Origin: Serratia inhibens
GTDB lineage: Bacteria; Pseudomonadota; Gammaproteobacteria; Enterobacterales; Enterobacteriaceae
Assembly: GCF_003591175.1 (NCBI RefSeq)
Contig: NZ_QYYG01000003.1
Location: forward strand, 1 to 64,000
Length of the DNA: 64,000 nucleotides
Reading direction: 5' to 3'
Each line of letters starts with the position of its first letter. Positions within the stretch are counted from its first letter, which is position 1. The position numbers and the translations under genes were made by a program. Shown one piece after another: positions 10,564 to 21,281 of the stretch. The notes below the pieces were generated by a model that saw only the letters and a list, made by a program, of their open reading frames with translations, searched no databases and was not told the DNA's origin.

Positions 10564-10705
10564 TGTTAAACCCTGTGTAGGCAGCAAAATTGCTCACACT
10601 ATACGTAAAGGCCTATCTGCCGTCGATAGGCTAATCAAGCAAGATGAATATATAAGATAGCTCTTATCAGCATACCTAATAACCAGCGTTTACGGCCGCC
10701 GGATT

Positions 10706-11170
10706 TCATACCCCGGGACGTTTTCGATACAGCCACAACCCCGGCAATGACAGCCCTATCGATAACGCACCAACGATAAAACACGCCTTGAGAAAATGGG
10801 TCATCATGGTGGCCATCAGCGCCTCGCTGTAACCCAGGTGTGAAATCTCCACTACGGTGATCATCGCGGTATAAGCGGAGATGCCCGGAAACATCGGGAT
10901 CACCGCCGCCACGGTAAACACCTTCGGGTGCGCCAACAGCCAGCGCGACCAGTAAATGCCAATCATGCCGATCAAAATCGCCGCCAGAAACGACGCCCAT
11001 TCGATGTTCATGCCTGCATGGATCATCAGCATGCGCGAACCCCGGCCGACTGCGCCGAGCAGGGCGCAGTAGCGTAGCGCGCGCAGCGGTACATTGAACA
11101 ACATGGCGAACCCCAACGCCGGTACCGCCGCCAGCAGCATCTCTTGCAGCAAAGCCCACAACAGACTCAT
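10706..11170 (-). CDS. yjjB: YjjB, threonine/serine exporter subunit (ThrE C-terminal part)
   Basis: Small membrane protein of the ThrE family; with YjjP it forms a two-component threonine/serine or dicarboxylate exporter. It is 154 residues with about four or five transmembrane segments and the family signatures [27 protein letters not shown] and [10 protein letters not shown]. The ATG at 11170 overlaps the yjjP stop by 4 bases (ATGA), indicating coupled translation. Confidence 0.92.
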   Translation of the reverse strand: MSLLWALLQEMLLAAVPALGFAMLFNVPLRALRYCALLGAVGRGSRMLMIHAGMNIEWASFLAAILIGMIGIYWSRWLLAHPKVFTVAAVIPMFPGISAYTAMITVVEISHLGYSEALMATMMTHFLKACFIVGALSIGLSLPGLWLYRKRPGV

Positions 11171-11967
11171 GACCACCCCCGTAAATCCCACAACGACATC
11201 GCCATCACCACGCCGATACAGGTAGCCAGCGTCAGCAGACTGGCCATCGCCCAACGTGCCAGGCCGGTATTGACGTGGCCTTTGAACATATCCGCTACCG
11301 CGTTAATCAGCGGGAATCCCGGCACCAGCAACAGCACGCTGGCGGCCATCGCCACGGTGGAGGTTTCGCTGAACGCCGGTAGCCGCAATAACAGGCCGGA
11401 AACCGAGGTGGCGACAAACGCCGTGAGGCAAAAGTTGATCAGCGGATTCATATGGCGGGCGGTGAGCATCTGGCGCACCCACATCGCCAGGCCGCTGGCG
11501 ATGAAGGTCACGGCGAACGCCTTGTTGTCGCCGCCATTCAGCATGCTGAAACAGCCACACGACAGCGCCACCATCAATACCACCAGCCAGCGCGGATAGC
11601 GCAGTGGGTGAATTTTCGCGAAGCGCCGGGCAACATCGTGCGCATCCGCCAGCCGATGCTCCGCCAGAATGACGATATGCTGCACCTCGGTCACCATCTG
11701 CATATTGATGCCGCGATCGATATTCTTGCGCGTGGTGGTCAGGCATTCGCCATGGCTGATGGTGGTCAGCACCACCGCGTTGGCCGAAATGGAGCTTTCC
11801 ACGCTGTCCATACCCAGCGCCATGCCCAGCCGGGTCGATAACTGTTCCACTACCATGCTTTCGGCGCCGTGCTGCAACAACAGCAAAGCGCATTGAATGC
11901 ACAGGCGGGTAATTTCACGTTGTTGCCGGTGCGGCTCCGGCATTTCGATCGTTGTGGTTTGATTCAT
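11167..11967 (-). CDS. yjjP: YjjP, threonine/serine exporter subunit (ThrE N-terminal part)
   Basis: Partner of YjjB. The cytosolic N-terminal half carries [22 protein letters not shown] and [13 protein letters not shown]; the C-terminal half has several transmembrane helices (from about residue 120) and the conserved [16 protein letters not shown] segment. Length is 266 residues, about ten longer at the N-terminus than E. coli. In E. coli yjjP is near dnaT, so this location between folA and kefC is a different arrangement. Confidence 0.92.
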   Translation of the reverse strand: MNQTTTIEMPEPHRQQREITRLCIQCALLLLQHGAESMVVEQLSTRLGMALGMDSVESSISANAVVLTTISHGECLTTTRKNIDRGINMQMVTEVQHIVILAEHRLADAHDVARRFAKIHPLRYPRWLVVLMVALSCGCFSMLNGGDNKAFAVTFIASGLAMWVRQMLTARHMNPLINFCLTAFVATSVSGLLLRLPAFSETSTVAMAASVLLLVPGFPLINAVADMFKGHVNTGLARWAMASLLTLATCIGVVMAMSLWDLRGWS

Positions 11968-12096
11968 AGTGTCCCGTGGTGCGCCCTGAATAAAAGTTCA
12001 TCATATTGCCTAACGGGACCCCAATGGGTTGATGCTAATCAGGGGAAGCGGCGTTATTATCAGCGCAATTACGTTTTTTGTGCAGAGACGCCAACC

Positions 12097-12711
12097 ATGC
12101 TTGAAACTTCGCTGTTCGTCGCCGGCCTTGCCGCGCTGGGTATGCTGTCGCCCGGCCCGGATTTTTTCCTGGTGATCAAGAATGCCACCCGCTATCCGCG
12201 CCCGGCGGCCATGATGACCGCCTTCGGCGTAACCTGCGGCGTCGCCACCCACATGTCTTACTGCGTAGCCGGGTTAGCGGTGGTGATCACCACCACGCCG
12301 TGGCTGTTCAACGTGCTGAAATATGCCGGTGCGATCTACCTGATCTGGGTGGGCATTCAGGCGCTGCTGTCGCGCGGGGGCGGCAAGTTGAACGTCAGTA
12401 ACCTGCCGCAGCAGCAGGTGAGCCTGACCAGCGCTTTTGTACAGGGCTATCTGTGCAACCTGCTAAACCCCAAAGCCACGCTGTTCTTCCTGGCGGTATT
12501 CACGCAGGTGCTGCAGATCGACTCCGGGCTGGGCGAAAAACTGTGGTACGCGGGAATTATCCTGGGCCTGTCCGCCGTCTGGTGGCCGGTGCTGGTGTTA
12601 TTGTTTCAAAGCGTGCCGGTACGTCGCGGATTGGAAAAAACGCAGAAGGTGGTCGACAAACTACTGGGCGGTATGCTGATCGCGCTGGGTATCAAGGTTG
12701 CGCTGAGCTGA
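12097..12711 (+). CDS. LysE/RhtB-family amino-acid exporter
   Basis: 204-residue, six-helix membrane protein. The diagnostic N-terminal LSPGPDFFLV motif is at residues 17-26, and CNLLNPKATLFFLAVF is near the middle. The family exports homoserine lactone, threonine, leucine or basic amino acids; which substrate applies here cannot be read from sequence. It is divergent from yjjPB, another amino-acid exporter, with a 129-bp gap, and convergent with kefC. The ribosome site is weak (GAGACG). Confidence 0.85.
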   Translation: MLETSLFVAGLAALGMLSPGPDFFLVIKNATRYPRPAAMMTAFGVTCGVATHMSYCVAGLAVVITTTPWLFNVLKYAGAIYLIWVGIQALLSRGGGKLNVSNLPQQQVSLTSAFVQGYLCNLLNPKATLFFLAVFTQVLQIDSGLGEKLWYAGIILGLSAVWWPVLVLLFQSVPVRRGLEKTQKVVDKLLGGMLIALGIKVALS

Positions 12712-12716
12712 TGCAC

Positions 12717-12746
12717 AAAAAGGGCGCAGTTCACTGAACTGCGCCC
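12717..12746 (-). terminator. kefC terminator
   Basis: A 12-bp perfect stem (GGGCGCAGTTCA at 12722-12733 with TGAACTGCGCCC at 12735-12746, one-base centre) is followed on the minus strand by TTTTT. It lies between the convergent LysE-family gene and kefC and may act on both. Confidence 0.75.
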
Positions 12747-12752
12747 CCGGCG

Positions 12753-14606
12753 TTAACCTTTGGCTTCCACCACTTCGTCTTCCGGTGCCTTGCCGTCAAT
12801 ACTGCCGCGCCAGCCGGTTTGCTGCACCCGCGCCAACCGATTCTGATCCTGTTCGATAGCCGCGCTGAGCATTTCCTTAGCCCGCTGCAGGCTGGCAATG
12901 CGGAACTCGGTATCCTGGTAATTCTCCAGCGTGTTTTCCAGCATCTTCAGGTTGTAACGCCGGAAAGTATCCGCTTTCTCACGCGCCTCGTAGGCGTCCA
13001 GCCCCAGCAGCTCCAGCGCCTCACGGCCAATGCGCAGCGAACTTTCGAAGGTTTCGCGTTCCGGGCTTTCCACCCCTAACTGCCGCAGCTGATACCAGTG
13101 ATCGACATCGCGCGCGCGCGCCACGATTTTCAGGTGCGGGAAGTGCCGCTTGGCCAGTTCAGTCAGTTGCAGGTTGGCTTCCACATCGTCGATGGCGTTA
13201 ATCAGTACCTTGGCGTGCGCGGCACCCGCCGCTTCCAGCAGATCGGCACGAGTTGCGTCGCCGTAAAACACTTTGGTACCGAATTTTCGCAGCGTTTCAA
13301 TGTGGTCAGGATCGTGATCCAACACCACGGTGTGTACACCGTTGGCCAACAGCAAACGGCCGGCAATCTGGCCGAAACGGCCGAAGCCGGCGATGATCAC
13401 GCTGGCGTTTTCTTCATCAATCACATCCGCCGGGCGTTCGTCCTTCGGCGCATTTTTCTCCAGCCTTGTGGCCACCACCAGTAACAGCGGCGTCGCCGCC
13501 ATCGACAAGGCTACCGCCAGCGTCAGCGATTTGGCCCAGTCCGGTGGTAACACGCCGGCCAGCTGTGCGGCGCCAAAGATCACGAAGGCAAACTCACTGC
13601 CCTGCCCCAGCAAAATGGCAAACATGCCGCGCTGGCGTTTTGGTACGCCCAGCCACGGCCCAATCAGCCACAGCAACGCCGCCTTGATCAGCATAAAGCC
13701 CAGCAACAGCGAGGCAATCAGTAACGGATGATGGAACAGGGTGCCGAAGTCGATCGACATACCGACACCGATAAAGAACAGCCCAAGCAACAGGCCCTTG
13801 AACGGTTGAATGTCGCTTTCCAGCGCATGACGATATTCCGAACTCGCCAGCAGTACCCCGGCGAGGAAAGCGCCCATCGCCATCGACAGCCCGGCCATTT
13901 CCAGCAGGATGCCAAAACCGAACACCAGGAACAGCGCCACGGCGCTGAACACTTCACGCATGCCTGAACGAGCGACAAAGTGCAGCAACGGACGGGTGAC
14001 ATAGCGCCCAAGCAGCACCACGATCGCCAGCGCACCTACTACCTTCGCCGCCGACAGCGCGAACGCGCCCAGGGTAGTGGTCGCGCCGCTGCTGGCCAAC
14101 AGGGGGATCATCGCCACCAGAGGGATCGCCGCAATATCCTGGAACAACAGCGCCGCGAACGAGCTGCGGCCAATCGGTGCCGGCATCAGATTACGCTCGC
14201 TCATCGCCTGCATGGCGATGGCGGTTGAAGACAGCGCCAGCGTCAGACCAATCAGCAACGCCACCTTCCAGTCCAGCCCGAGGAAATAACAGAACGCGCT
14301 CAGCGCCAGCCCACAACCCACCATCTGGATACTGCCGCCGCCAAATACCGAGGCGCGCAGCGTCCACAGCCGTTTAGGATCCAGCTCCAGACCGATGATA
14401 AACAGCATCAGCACCACGCCAATCTCGGCGAAGGTCAGAATAGACTCTGCGTCGGAGACCAGCTTCAGCCCCCAGGGGCCGATAATGCAGCCGGCGATCA
14501 GGTAGCCGAGCACCGAGCCCAGTCCGAGACGCACTGCAATAGGTACGAACAGCGCGGCCGATCCGAGATAGATCAGCCCCTCAATCATCATGTTGTGATT
14601 ATCCAT
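12753..14606 (-). CDS. kefC: KefC, glutathione-gated potassium efflux antiporter
   Basis: K+/H+ antiporter that acidifies the cytoplasm during electrophile stress; held closed by glutathione and opened by glutathione adducts. An N-terminal CPA2 antiporter domain of about twelve helices (residues 1-380) includes the [18 protein letters not shown] region and [12 protein letters not shown]-terminal KTN/RCK domain follows, with the NAD-binding motif [16 protein letters not shown] and the [17 protein letters not shown] strand. Length is 617 residues (620 in E. coli). The start overlaps the end of kefF by 8 bp. Confidence 0.96.
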   Translation of the reverse strand: MDNHNMMIEGLIYLGSAALFVPIAVRLGLGSVLGYLIAGCIIGPWGLKLVSDAESILTFAEIGVVLMLFIIGLELDPKRLWTLRASVFGGGSIQMVGCGLALSAFCYFLGLDWKVALLIGLTLALSSTAIAMQAMSERNLMPAPIGRSSFAALLFQDIAAIPLVAMIPLLASSGATTTLGAFALSAAKVVGALAIVVLLGRYVTRPLLHFVARSGMREVFSAVALFLVFGFGILLEMAGLSMAMGAFLAGVLLASSEYRHALESDIQPFKGLLLGLFFIGVGMSIDFGTLFHHPLLIASLLLGFMLIKAALLWLIGPWLGVPKRQRGMFAILLGQGSEFAFVIFGAAQLAGVLPPDWAKSLTLAVALSMAATPLLLVVATRLEKNAPKDERPADVIDEENASVIIAGFGRFGQIAGRLLLANGVHTVVLDHDPDHIETLRKFGTKVFYGDATRADLLEAAGAAHAKVLINAIDDVEANLQLTELAKRHFPHLKIVARARDVDHWYQLRQLGVESPERETFESSLRIGREALELLGLDAYEAREKADTFRRYNLKMLENTLENYQDTEFRIASLQRAKEMLSAAIEQDQNRLARVQQTGWRGSIDGKAPEDEVVEAKG

Positions 14607-15156
14607 GGCCGACTCCCTGATCCGCAGGCTCACTGTGTTCCATCAGATACTCTACCAAACGCTGGCGGTAGGCCTCGCCGGCTGCAACCAGCGCCGGCTC
14701 GTTGCAGGTAAAGGTATTATGCACGGCAAAGTAGGGTTGCCAGTTCATGCCGCAATAGATCGCGGTTGCCTGCAGCGGCTGTGCCAGCACGGCGAAGTTC
14801 GGGAAGTCTCCCAGTTCGAAGTGATGCTCATCACCGCCGCTGGTCACCGCCCACAGGCAGTCCTTGCCCACCAGCGCATCGCCGTCATGGCCGTAGGCCC
14901 AGCCGTGCTCCAGCACCTTGTCGATCCACAGTTTCAGCAGCGGCGGCAGGCTGTACCACTGCATGGGATGCTGGAACACCACCATGTCGGCGCGCGCCAG
15001 CGCACGCTGCTCGGCGTTGATGTCGATGTTGAAGTCAGGATACAGCTCATACAGCGAGCGGACTTCCACGTCAGGAATGTCTTTTACCGCCTGCAGCAGA
15101 CGGTGATTGGCATGCGAATGCCGGGGATACGGGTGGGCGTAAATAATCAGAATCAT
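14599..15156 (-). CDS. kefF: KefF, ancillary NAD(P)H oxidoreductase for KefC
   Basis: Flavodoxin-fold quinone reductase that binds KefC and is needed for its full activity. N-terminal [17 protein letters not shown], then [20 protein letters not shown] and GWAYG motifs of the NQO1/KefF family. It has 185 residues against 176 in E. coli, with a slightly longer tail. The ATG at 15156 matches the family start; the frame continues 14 codons upstream without homology. Translationally coupled to kefC. Confidence 0.95.
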   Translation of the reverse strand: MILIIYAHPYPRHSHANHRLLQAVKDIPDVEVRSLYELYPDFNIDINAEQRALARADMVVFQHPMQWYSLPPLLKLWIDKVLEHGWAYGHDGDALVGKDCLWAVTSGGDEHHFELGDFPNFAVLAQPLQATAIYCGMNWQPYFAVHNTFTCNEPALVAAGEAYRQRLVEYLMEHSEPADQGVGHG

Positions 15157-15283
15157 GGGGGTCGTCGTTCCTTCGTTCCGTGCCAATACATCAAGCATAT
15201 ACCAATCATACAGCGTGACAGTTTGCTGAATGATTGATAGCGGAAATTTCTAATTCAAGGCAACAAATTTGCTGAACAAGATA

Positions 15284-15313
15284 AAAAATAAGGGCGCTGC
15301 ATATGCAGCGCCC
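15284..15313 (-). terminator. carAB terminator
   Basis: GGGCGCTGC (15292-15300) pairs with GCAGCGCCC (15305-15313) around ATAT; on the minus strand a T-rich tail (TTATTTTTTAT) follows. It sits 23 bp beyond the carB stop. Confidence 0.78.
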
Positions 15314-15336
15314 TCAGGCATTACGGCATCACTGAA

Positions 15337-18300
15337 TTACTTGGTGATACGAGCGTGCAGCTCCTGCACCGAGGTAACCTGCTCGGTCGGATCCGCCTTC
15401 AGCGCCATCGCGGTGGCAAAACCGCCGTTCAGGGTGGTGTCGTAATGCACCTTGTACTGCAACGCGCTGCGGCGAATCAGCTTGGAATCTTCAATCGCCT
15501 GGCGACCGGCCGTGGTGTTCACGATGTAGGTGTACTCGCCATTCTTGATACGGTCCTGAATGTGCGGACGGCCTTCATGCACCTTGTTGACCAGACGCGG
15601 GTTAATGCCCGCCTCGCCCAGCACGACCGCAGTGCCGTGGGTCGCGTCCAGCTCGAAGCCCTGTTTCAGCAGGCTTGCCGCCAGATCCACCACGCGGGCC
15701 TTATCGCCTTCACGCACCGACAGCAGCGCACGGCCTTGTTTCTTCATGCCTGACTGGCTGCCGAGCATCGCCTTGGAGAAGGCTTCCGCGAAGGTGCGGC
15801 CAACGCCCATCACTTCCCCGGTAGAGCGCATTTCCGGCCCCAAAATCGGGTCGACGCCAGGGAACTTGTTGAACGGCAGCACCACTTCTTTCACTGAATA
15901 GTAAGGCGGGATAACTTCTTCCGTTACGCCCTGCTCGGCCAGCGTTTTGCCCGCCATGACCCGTGCGGCAACCTTGGCCAGCGGCACGCCGGTGGCTTTG
16001 GAAACGAACGGCACGGTACGCGCGGCACGCGGGTTGACTTCAATCAGGTAGACTTCGTTGTTCTTCACCGCGAACTGTACGTTCATCAGACCGCGCACCT
16101 GCAGTTCGAACGCCAGTTTTTCAACCTGTTGACGCATCACGTCCTGAATCTCTTTGCTCAGGGTGTAGGCCGGCAGTGAGCAGGCGGAGTCACCGGAGTG
16201 CACGCCCGCCTGTTCGATATGCTCCATGATGCCGCCAATCAGCACGCGCTCACCGTCGCAAATGGCATCGACGTCCACTTCTACCGCATCATCCAGGAAG
16301 CGGTCCAGCAGCACTGGCGCGTCGTTGGATACGCTGACGGCGTTCTGGAAGTAACGGCGCAGGTCGATTTCGTCGTAAACGATCTCCATCGCACGGCCGC
16401 CCAGCACGTAGGAAGGACGCACCACCAGCGGGTAACCGATACCGGCCGCTTTTTCTACCGCCTGTTCGATGGTGGCAACGGTGGCATTGGCCGGCTGTTT
16501 CAGGCCCAGACGGTGTACCGCCTGCTGGAAACGCTCACGGTCTTCGGCACGGTCAATCGCATCCGGGCTGGTGCCGATAATCGGCACGCCGGCGGCTTCC
16601 AGCTCACGCGCCAGTTTCAGCGGAGTCTGGCCGCCGTACTGCACGATCACGCCTTTCGGCTTCTCGATGCGCACGATTTCCAGCACGTCTTCCAGCGTCA
16701 CCGGCTCGAAATACAGGCGGTCGGAGGTGTCGTAGTCGGTGGAGACGGTTTCCGGGTTGCAGTTGACCATGATGGTCTCATACCCGTCTTCACGCAGCGC
16801 CAGCGAGGCGTGTACGCAGCAGTAGTCGAATTCGATGCCCTGGCCGATACGGTTCGGGCCGCCACCCAGCACCATCACTTTCGGACGGTCGTTGGTCGGG
16901 TTGGACTCGCACTCTTCTTCATAAGTGGAGTACATGTAGGCGGTGTCGGTGGCGAATTCCGCCGCACAGGTATCCACACGCTTGTAAACCGGGTGCAGGC
17001 CATAACCGTGGCGCAGCTTGCGGATTTCGCTTTCGGCTACGCCGGCCAACGTGGCCAGGCGCGCATCGGCGAAGCCTTTACGCTTCAGGGTACGCAGGAA
17101 TTCCTGGGTCAGGCCGTTGATGCCGGATTCGGCAACCTGCTCTTCCAGGCGCACCAGCTCTTCAATCTGCACCAGGAACCAGCGATCGACGTTGGTCAGG
17201 TTAAACACGCCGTCTACCGACATGCCGGCACGGAACGCATCCGCGATGTACCAGATACGGTCACAACCGGCATCTTTCAGTTCGCGACGGATTTTGGTCA
17301 GCGCTTCCGGATCGTCCAGGCTCACTTTCGGGTCGAAGCCGGTGGCACCCACTTCCAGACCGCGCAGCGCTTTCTGCAGCGATTCTTGCTGAGTGCGGCC
17401 AATCGCCATCACTTCGCCGACGGATTTCATTTGGGTGGTCAGGCGGTCGTTGGCGCCGGCAAATTTCTCGAAGTTAAAGCGAGGAATTTTGGTAACCACG
17501 TAGTCGATGGACGGCTCAAACGACGCCGGAGTGCGGCCGCCGGTGATGTCGTTCATCAGTTCGTCCAGGGTATAACCCACCGCCAGCTTGGCGGCGATTT
17601 TGGCAATCGGGAAGCCGGTGGCTTTTGAGGCCAGCGCAGAAGAACGGGACACGCGCGGGTTCATTTCGATGACGATCAGGCGACCGTTTTTCGGGTTAAC
17701 CGAGAACTGCACGTTGGAACCGCCGGTTTCCACGCCGATTTCACGCAGCACCGCCATCGAGGCGTTACGCATGATTTGGTATTCTTTGTCGGTCAGCGTT
17801 TGCGCCGGTGCCACGGTGATGGAGTCACCGGTATGGATGCCCATGGCGTCGAAGTTTTCGATAGAGCAGACGATGATGCAGTTATCGTTCTTATCGCGCA
17901 CCACCTCCATCTCGTACTCTTTCCAGCCGATCAGCGATTCGTCGATCAACAGCTCTTTGGTTGGCGACAGATCCAGTCCGCGCTCGCAGATCTCTTCGAA
18001 CTCTTCGCGGTTGTAAGCGATGCCGCCACCGGTGCCGCCCATGGTAAAGGAAGGACGGATGATGCACGGGAAACCAACGTCGGCGGCAACCGCCAGCGCT
18101 TCTTCCATATTATGTGCGATGCCGGAACGCGCAGTATCCAGGCCGATTTTCTTCATCGCCACGTCGAAACGGCGGCGGTCTTCGGCTTTATCGATAGCAT
18201 CGGCCGTGGCGCCAATCATGGTCACGCCGAACTCGGCCAGCACACCCTGACGCTCCAGCTCCAGCGCACAGTTCAGCGCGGTCTGGCCCCCCATGGTCGG

Positions 18301-18561
18301 CAATACCGCATCCGGGCGCTCTTTTTCGATGATTTTGCGCACAACTTCCCAGTGAATCGGCTCGATGTAGGTCGCATCGGCCATTTCCGGGTCGGTCATG
18401 ATGGTGGCCGGGTTGGAGTTCACCAGAATGACCCGGTAACCCTCTTCGCGCAGCGCTTTACACGCCTGGGCACCCGAATAGTCGAACTCACACGCCTGGC
18501 CGATGACAATCGGGCCAGCGCCGAGGATCAGGATGCTTTTTATGTCTGTACGTTTTGGCAT
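15337..18561 (-). CDS. carB: CarB, carbamoyl-phosphate synthase large subunit
   Basis: Uses ammonia delivered by CarA, bicarbonate and two ATP to make carbamoyl phosphate for arginine and pyrimidine synthesis. The 1074 residues contain two tandem ATP-grasp halves: the carboxyphosphate half starts [17 protein letters not shown], the carbamate half carries [16 protein letters not shown], and a C-terminal MGS-like allosteric domain (about 935-1074) binds UMP, IMP and ornithine. Nearly the same length as E. coli (1073). It is 17 bp downstream of carA in one operon. Confidence 0.98.
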   Translation of the reverse strand: MPKRTDIKSILILGAGPIVIGQACEFDYSGAQACKALREEGYRVILVNSNPATIMTDPEMADATYIEPIHWEVVRKIIEKERPDAVLPTMGGQTALNCALELERQGVLAEFGVTMIGATADAIDKAEDRRRFDVAMKKIGLDTARSGIAHNMEEALAVAADVGFPCIIRPSFTMGGTGGGIAYNREEFEEICERGLDLSPTKELLIDESLIGWKEYEMEVVRDKNDNCIIVCSIENFDAMGIHTGDSITVAPAQTLTDKEYQIMRNASMAVLREIGVETGGSNVQFSVNPKNGRLIVIEMNPRVSRSSALASKATGFPIAKIAAKLAVGYTLDELMNDITGGRTPASFEPSIDYVVTKIPRFNFEKFAGANDRLTTQMKSVGEVMAIGRTQQESLQKALRGLEVGATGFDPKVSLDDPEALTKIRRELKDAGCDRIWYIADAFRAGMSVDGVFNLTNVDRWFLVQIEELVRLEEQVAESGINGLTQEFLRTLKRKGFADARLATLAGVAESEIRKLRHGYGLHPVYKRVDTCAAEFATDTAYMYSTYEEECESNPTNDRPKVMVLGGGPNRIGQGIEFDYCCVHASLALREDGYETIMVNCNPETVSTDYDTSDRLYFEPVTLEDVLEIVRIEKPKGVIVQYGGQTPLKLARELEAAGVPIIGTSPDAIDRAEDRERFQQAVHRLGLKQPANATVATIEQAVEKAAGIGYPLVVRPSYVLGGRAMEIVYDEIDLRRYFQNAVSVSNDAPVLLDRFLDDAVEVDVDAICDGERVLIGGIMEHIEQAGVHSGDSACSLPAYTLSKEIQDVMRQQVEKLAFELQVRGLMNVQFAVKNNEVYLIEVNPRAARTVPFVSKATGVPLAKVAARVMAGKTLAEQGVTEEVIPPYYSVKEVVLPFNKFPGVDPILGPEMRSTGEVMGVGRTFAEAFSKAMLGSQSGMKKQGRALLSVREGDKARVVDLAASLLKQGFELDATHGTAVVLGEAGINPRLVNKVHEGRPHIQDRIKNGEYTYIVNTTAGRQAIEDSKLIRRSALQYKVHYDTTLNGGFATAMALKADPTEQVTSVQELHARITK

Positions 18562-18578
18562 TTTTTTACTGCTCCTGA

Positions 18579-19727
18579 TTATTTGGCGTTAGAACGGTAA
18601 GTCTCGATCAGTTCGATAAAGTGGTCGAACAGCGGCGCGGCGTCGTGCGGGCCCGGGCTGGCTTCCGGGTGGCCCTGGAAGCTGAACGCCGCTTTGTCGG
18701 TACGGTGAATGCCCTGCACCGTATGGTCGAACAGCGATTTGTGCGTTACGCGCAGTTCGGCCGGCAGGTTATTTTCGTCAACCGCAAAACCGTGGTTCTG
18801 TGCGGTGATCATCACGCAGTCGTTATCCAGATCTTTCACCGGGTGGTTGCCGCCGTGGTGGCCCAGCTTCATCTTCACGGTTTTCGCACCGCTGGCCAAC
18901 GCCAGCAACTGGTGGCCGAGGCAGATGCCGAACACCGGAATGTCGGTTTCCAGGAACTGTTTGATGGCGGTGATGGCGTAATCGCAAGGCTCCGGGTCGC
19001 CCGGGCCGTTGGACAGGAAAATGCCGTCCGGATTCATCTTCAAGACTTCATCTGCCGGAGTCTGCGCCGGCACTACCGTCAGGCGGCAGCCGCGATCCAC
19101 CAACATGCGCAGGATGTTGCGCTTGGCGCCGTAGTCGTAAGCCACCACGTGGAACGGCAGATCGGAGGCCGGCTTGGCTTCCGGCAGGTCGCCTTCAAGC
19201 GTCCAGCTACCCTGCTGCCAGCTGTAGGCTTCTTTGGTAGTCACTTCTTTCGCCAGATCCATGCCTTTCAAGCCCGGGAAACCCTGCGCCTTGGCCAGCG
19301 CCAGCGCGGCGTCCGGCGAGTCGGCGGCGATGATGCAGCCGTTCTGTGCGCCTTTCTCGCGCAGCAGGCGGGTCAGCTTGCGGGTATCGATATCGGCAAT
19401 CGCCACGATGTTGTGACGCTTCAGGTATTCAGACAGGCCTTCTTCGTTGCGGTAGTTGCTGGCAATCAAAGGGAGATCACGAATGACAAGGCCTTGGGCG
19501 TGTACCGCGGAGGATTCTGCGTCGGAAGCATTGGTGCCGACATTGCCGATATGAGGATAAGTAAGAGTAACGATCTGGCGAGAGTAGGAAGGATCAGTGA
19601 GGATTTCTTGATAGCCGGTCATCGACGTATTGAAGACCACTTCCCCCACTGCCGTACCCTCTGCCCCGATGGCCCGACCGTGGAATTGGGTTCCGTCTTC
19701 CAGAACCAATAGCGCTGACTTAATCAA
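18579..19727 (-). CDS. carA: CarA, carbamoyl-phosphate synthase glutaminase subunit (TTG start)
   Basis: Class I glutamine amidotransferase that feeds ammonia to CarB. The nucleophile motif GICLGHQ and the distal [10 protein letters not shown] (His/Glu) are present, along with an N-terminal swivel domain ([14 protein letters not shown]). I start it at TTG 19727, giving 382 residues as in E. coli, whose carA also begins with TTG. GGAGG lies 7 bases upstream of this TTG, whereas the in-frame GTG nine codons upstream lies inside an ARG box and has no ribosome site. Regulation by arginine and pyrimidines/purines is implied by the upstream sites. Confidence 0.96.
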   Translation of the reverse strand: MIKSALLVLEDGTQFHGRAIGAEGTAVGEVVFNTSMTGYQEILTDPSYSRQIVTLTYPHIGNVGTNASDAESSAVHAQGLVIRDLPLIASNYRNEEGLSEYLKRHNIVAIADIDTRKLTRLLREKGAQNGCIIAADSPDAALALAKAQGFPGLKGMDLAKEVTTKEAYSWQQGSWTLEGDLPEAKPASDLPFHVVAYDYGAKRNILRMLVDRGCRLTVVPAQTPADEVLKMNPDGIFLSNGPGDPEPCDYAITAIKQFLETDIPVFGICLGHQLLALASGAKTVKMKLGHHGGNHPVKDLDNDCVMITAQNHGFAVDENNLPAELRVTHKSLFDHTVQGIHRTDKAAFSFQGHPEASPGPHDAAPLFDHFIELIETYRSNAK

Positions 19728-19737
19728 AACACCCTCC

Positions 19738-19776
19738 GAGGAATAATCAATCACAATATTTGCATATTAATTCAGA
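19738..19776 (-). promoter_or_regulatory. Tandem ARG boxes (ArgR operator) of carAB P2
   Basis: On the minus strand, box 1 (19759-19776) reads TCTGAATTAATATGCAAA, matching the ArgR consensus WNTGAATWWWWATTCANW at all but one position. Box 2 (19738-19755), TGTGATTGATTATTCCTC, matches more weakly. They are separated by 3 bp, the spacing required for one ArgR hexamer. The layout relative to the TTG start is like that remembered for E. coli carAB. Confidence 0.8.
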
Positions 19777-19837
19777 TATCGCGATCTAAATCAATGCAAA
19801 AACCGCCCTCAAGGCCAATTTTTGGCAAATTGGGCGC

Positions 19838-19866
19838 ATTTTAATGATGAGTGCTCCTCTTGTCTA
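19838..19866 (-). promoter_or_regulatory. carAB P1 promoter
   Basis: TAGACA (19861-19866) and TAAAAT (19838-19843) with a 17-bp spacer on the minus strand. The first transcribed bases would lie near AATTTGCC, resembling the E. coli P1 start region. It is about 65 bp upstream of the ARG boxes. Confidence 0.65.
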
Positions 19867-19951
19867 CCCAAAGCGCCATTTTTTCTCTTATTTTCGCACT
19901 TCTCAACGTTTAATAGGGTCAGCAGCCATAAAAACCCAGCTAAACTCGGGT

Positions 19952-19967
19952 GAGTAAACGGTTGCGA
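19952..19967 (-). promoter_or_regulatory. PurR-box-like operator upstream of carAB P1
   Basis: The minus strand reads TCGCAACCGTTTACTC against the PurR consensus ACGCAAACGTTTNCNT, keeping the central CG and most flanking bases. It is about 120-135 bp upstream of P1, similar to the PurR site position in E. coli carAB. It also abuts the start of the small ORF at 19974. Confidence 0.55.
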
Positions 19968-19973
19968 GGAATA

Positions 19974-20111
19974 ATGACGAAAAAGTGCGTTTCCAAAGGC
20001 TCATTCCTGATTGAAAAACATCGAAAAGGGAAATTCATGACAAAAAAACGCAAGAAAACCATAAAAAACAAGCAACACAATAATAAAATCGAAAAAATGA
20101 ATCATTTTTAA
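19974..20111 (+). CDS. Candidate 45-residue, Lys-rich small protein in the carAB control region
   Basis: An ATG preceded by GAGGA opens a 45-codon frame ending in TAA. The peptide is very basic: about a third lysine plus several arginines (for example MTKKRKKTIKNK in the middle), with one cysteine near the N-terminus and no membrane segment. I do not recognise it. It points away from carA and towards dapB, whose terminator starts 4 bases after its stop. AT-rich regulatory DNA easily yields Lys/Asn-rich chance frames, so it may not be expressed. It covers the region where IHF and PepA act in E. coli carAB. Confidence 0.35.
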   Translation: MTKKCVSKGSFLIEKHRKGKFMTKKRKKTIKNKQHNNKIEKMNHF

Positions 20112-20115
20112 TGTT

Positions 20116-20143
20116 AAAAAAAAGGACAATAAAATTATTGTCC
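20116..20143 (-). terminator. dapB terminator
   Basis: GGACAATA (20124-20131) pairs with TATTGTCC (20136-20143) around a 4-base loop, followed on the minus strand by eight Ts (20123-20116). A strong intrinsic terminator 54 bp beyond the dapB stop. Confidence 0.87.
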
Positions 20144-20197
20144 GTTAATCATAGCGTTATGATCAATACAACCACATCACGATGGTATTCAAATCGA

Positions 20198-21064
<867 letters not shown>

Positions 21065-21235
21065 TTAGGGTAACTGCCCCACAGGATCACCGCCAGAAGA
21101 TTCATTTCATAATTAGAAAATTATGATATCCCCCGCTTTTCATCAGTAATGTTGTCAATAGGTTAACAACCGGTCAAATAAAACCCATTTTTCAAATGTA
21201 CATAATCATGCAAATTTGATGAGAAAAACCTGCAT

Positions 21236-21259
21236 AAAAAAGGCGCCGCAGAGGGCGCC
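21236..21259 (-). terminator. Terminator of the isonitrile operon
   Basis: GGCGCC (21242-21247) pairs with GGCGCC (21254-21259) around CGCAGA-type loop sequence, followed on the minus strand by six Ts (21241-21236). It lies 22 bp after the glycosyltransferase stop and closes the isnA-isnB-glycosyltransferase operon. Confidence 0.82.
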
Positions 21260-21281
21260 CAAAGGAACTCGATTACGGCTT

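Noticed and set aside
16198-17628. 476-codon frame opposite carB
   Set aside because: Antisense shadow of a conserved GC-rich gene; composition and lack of a family match argue against coding.
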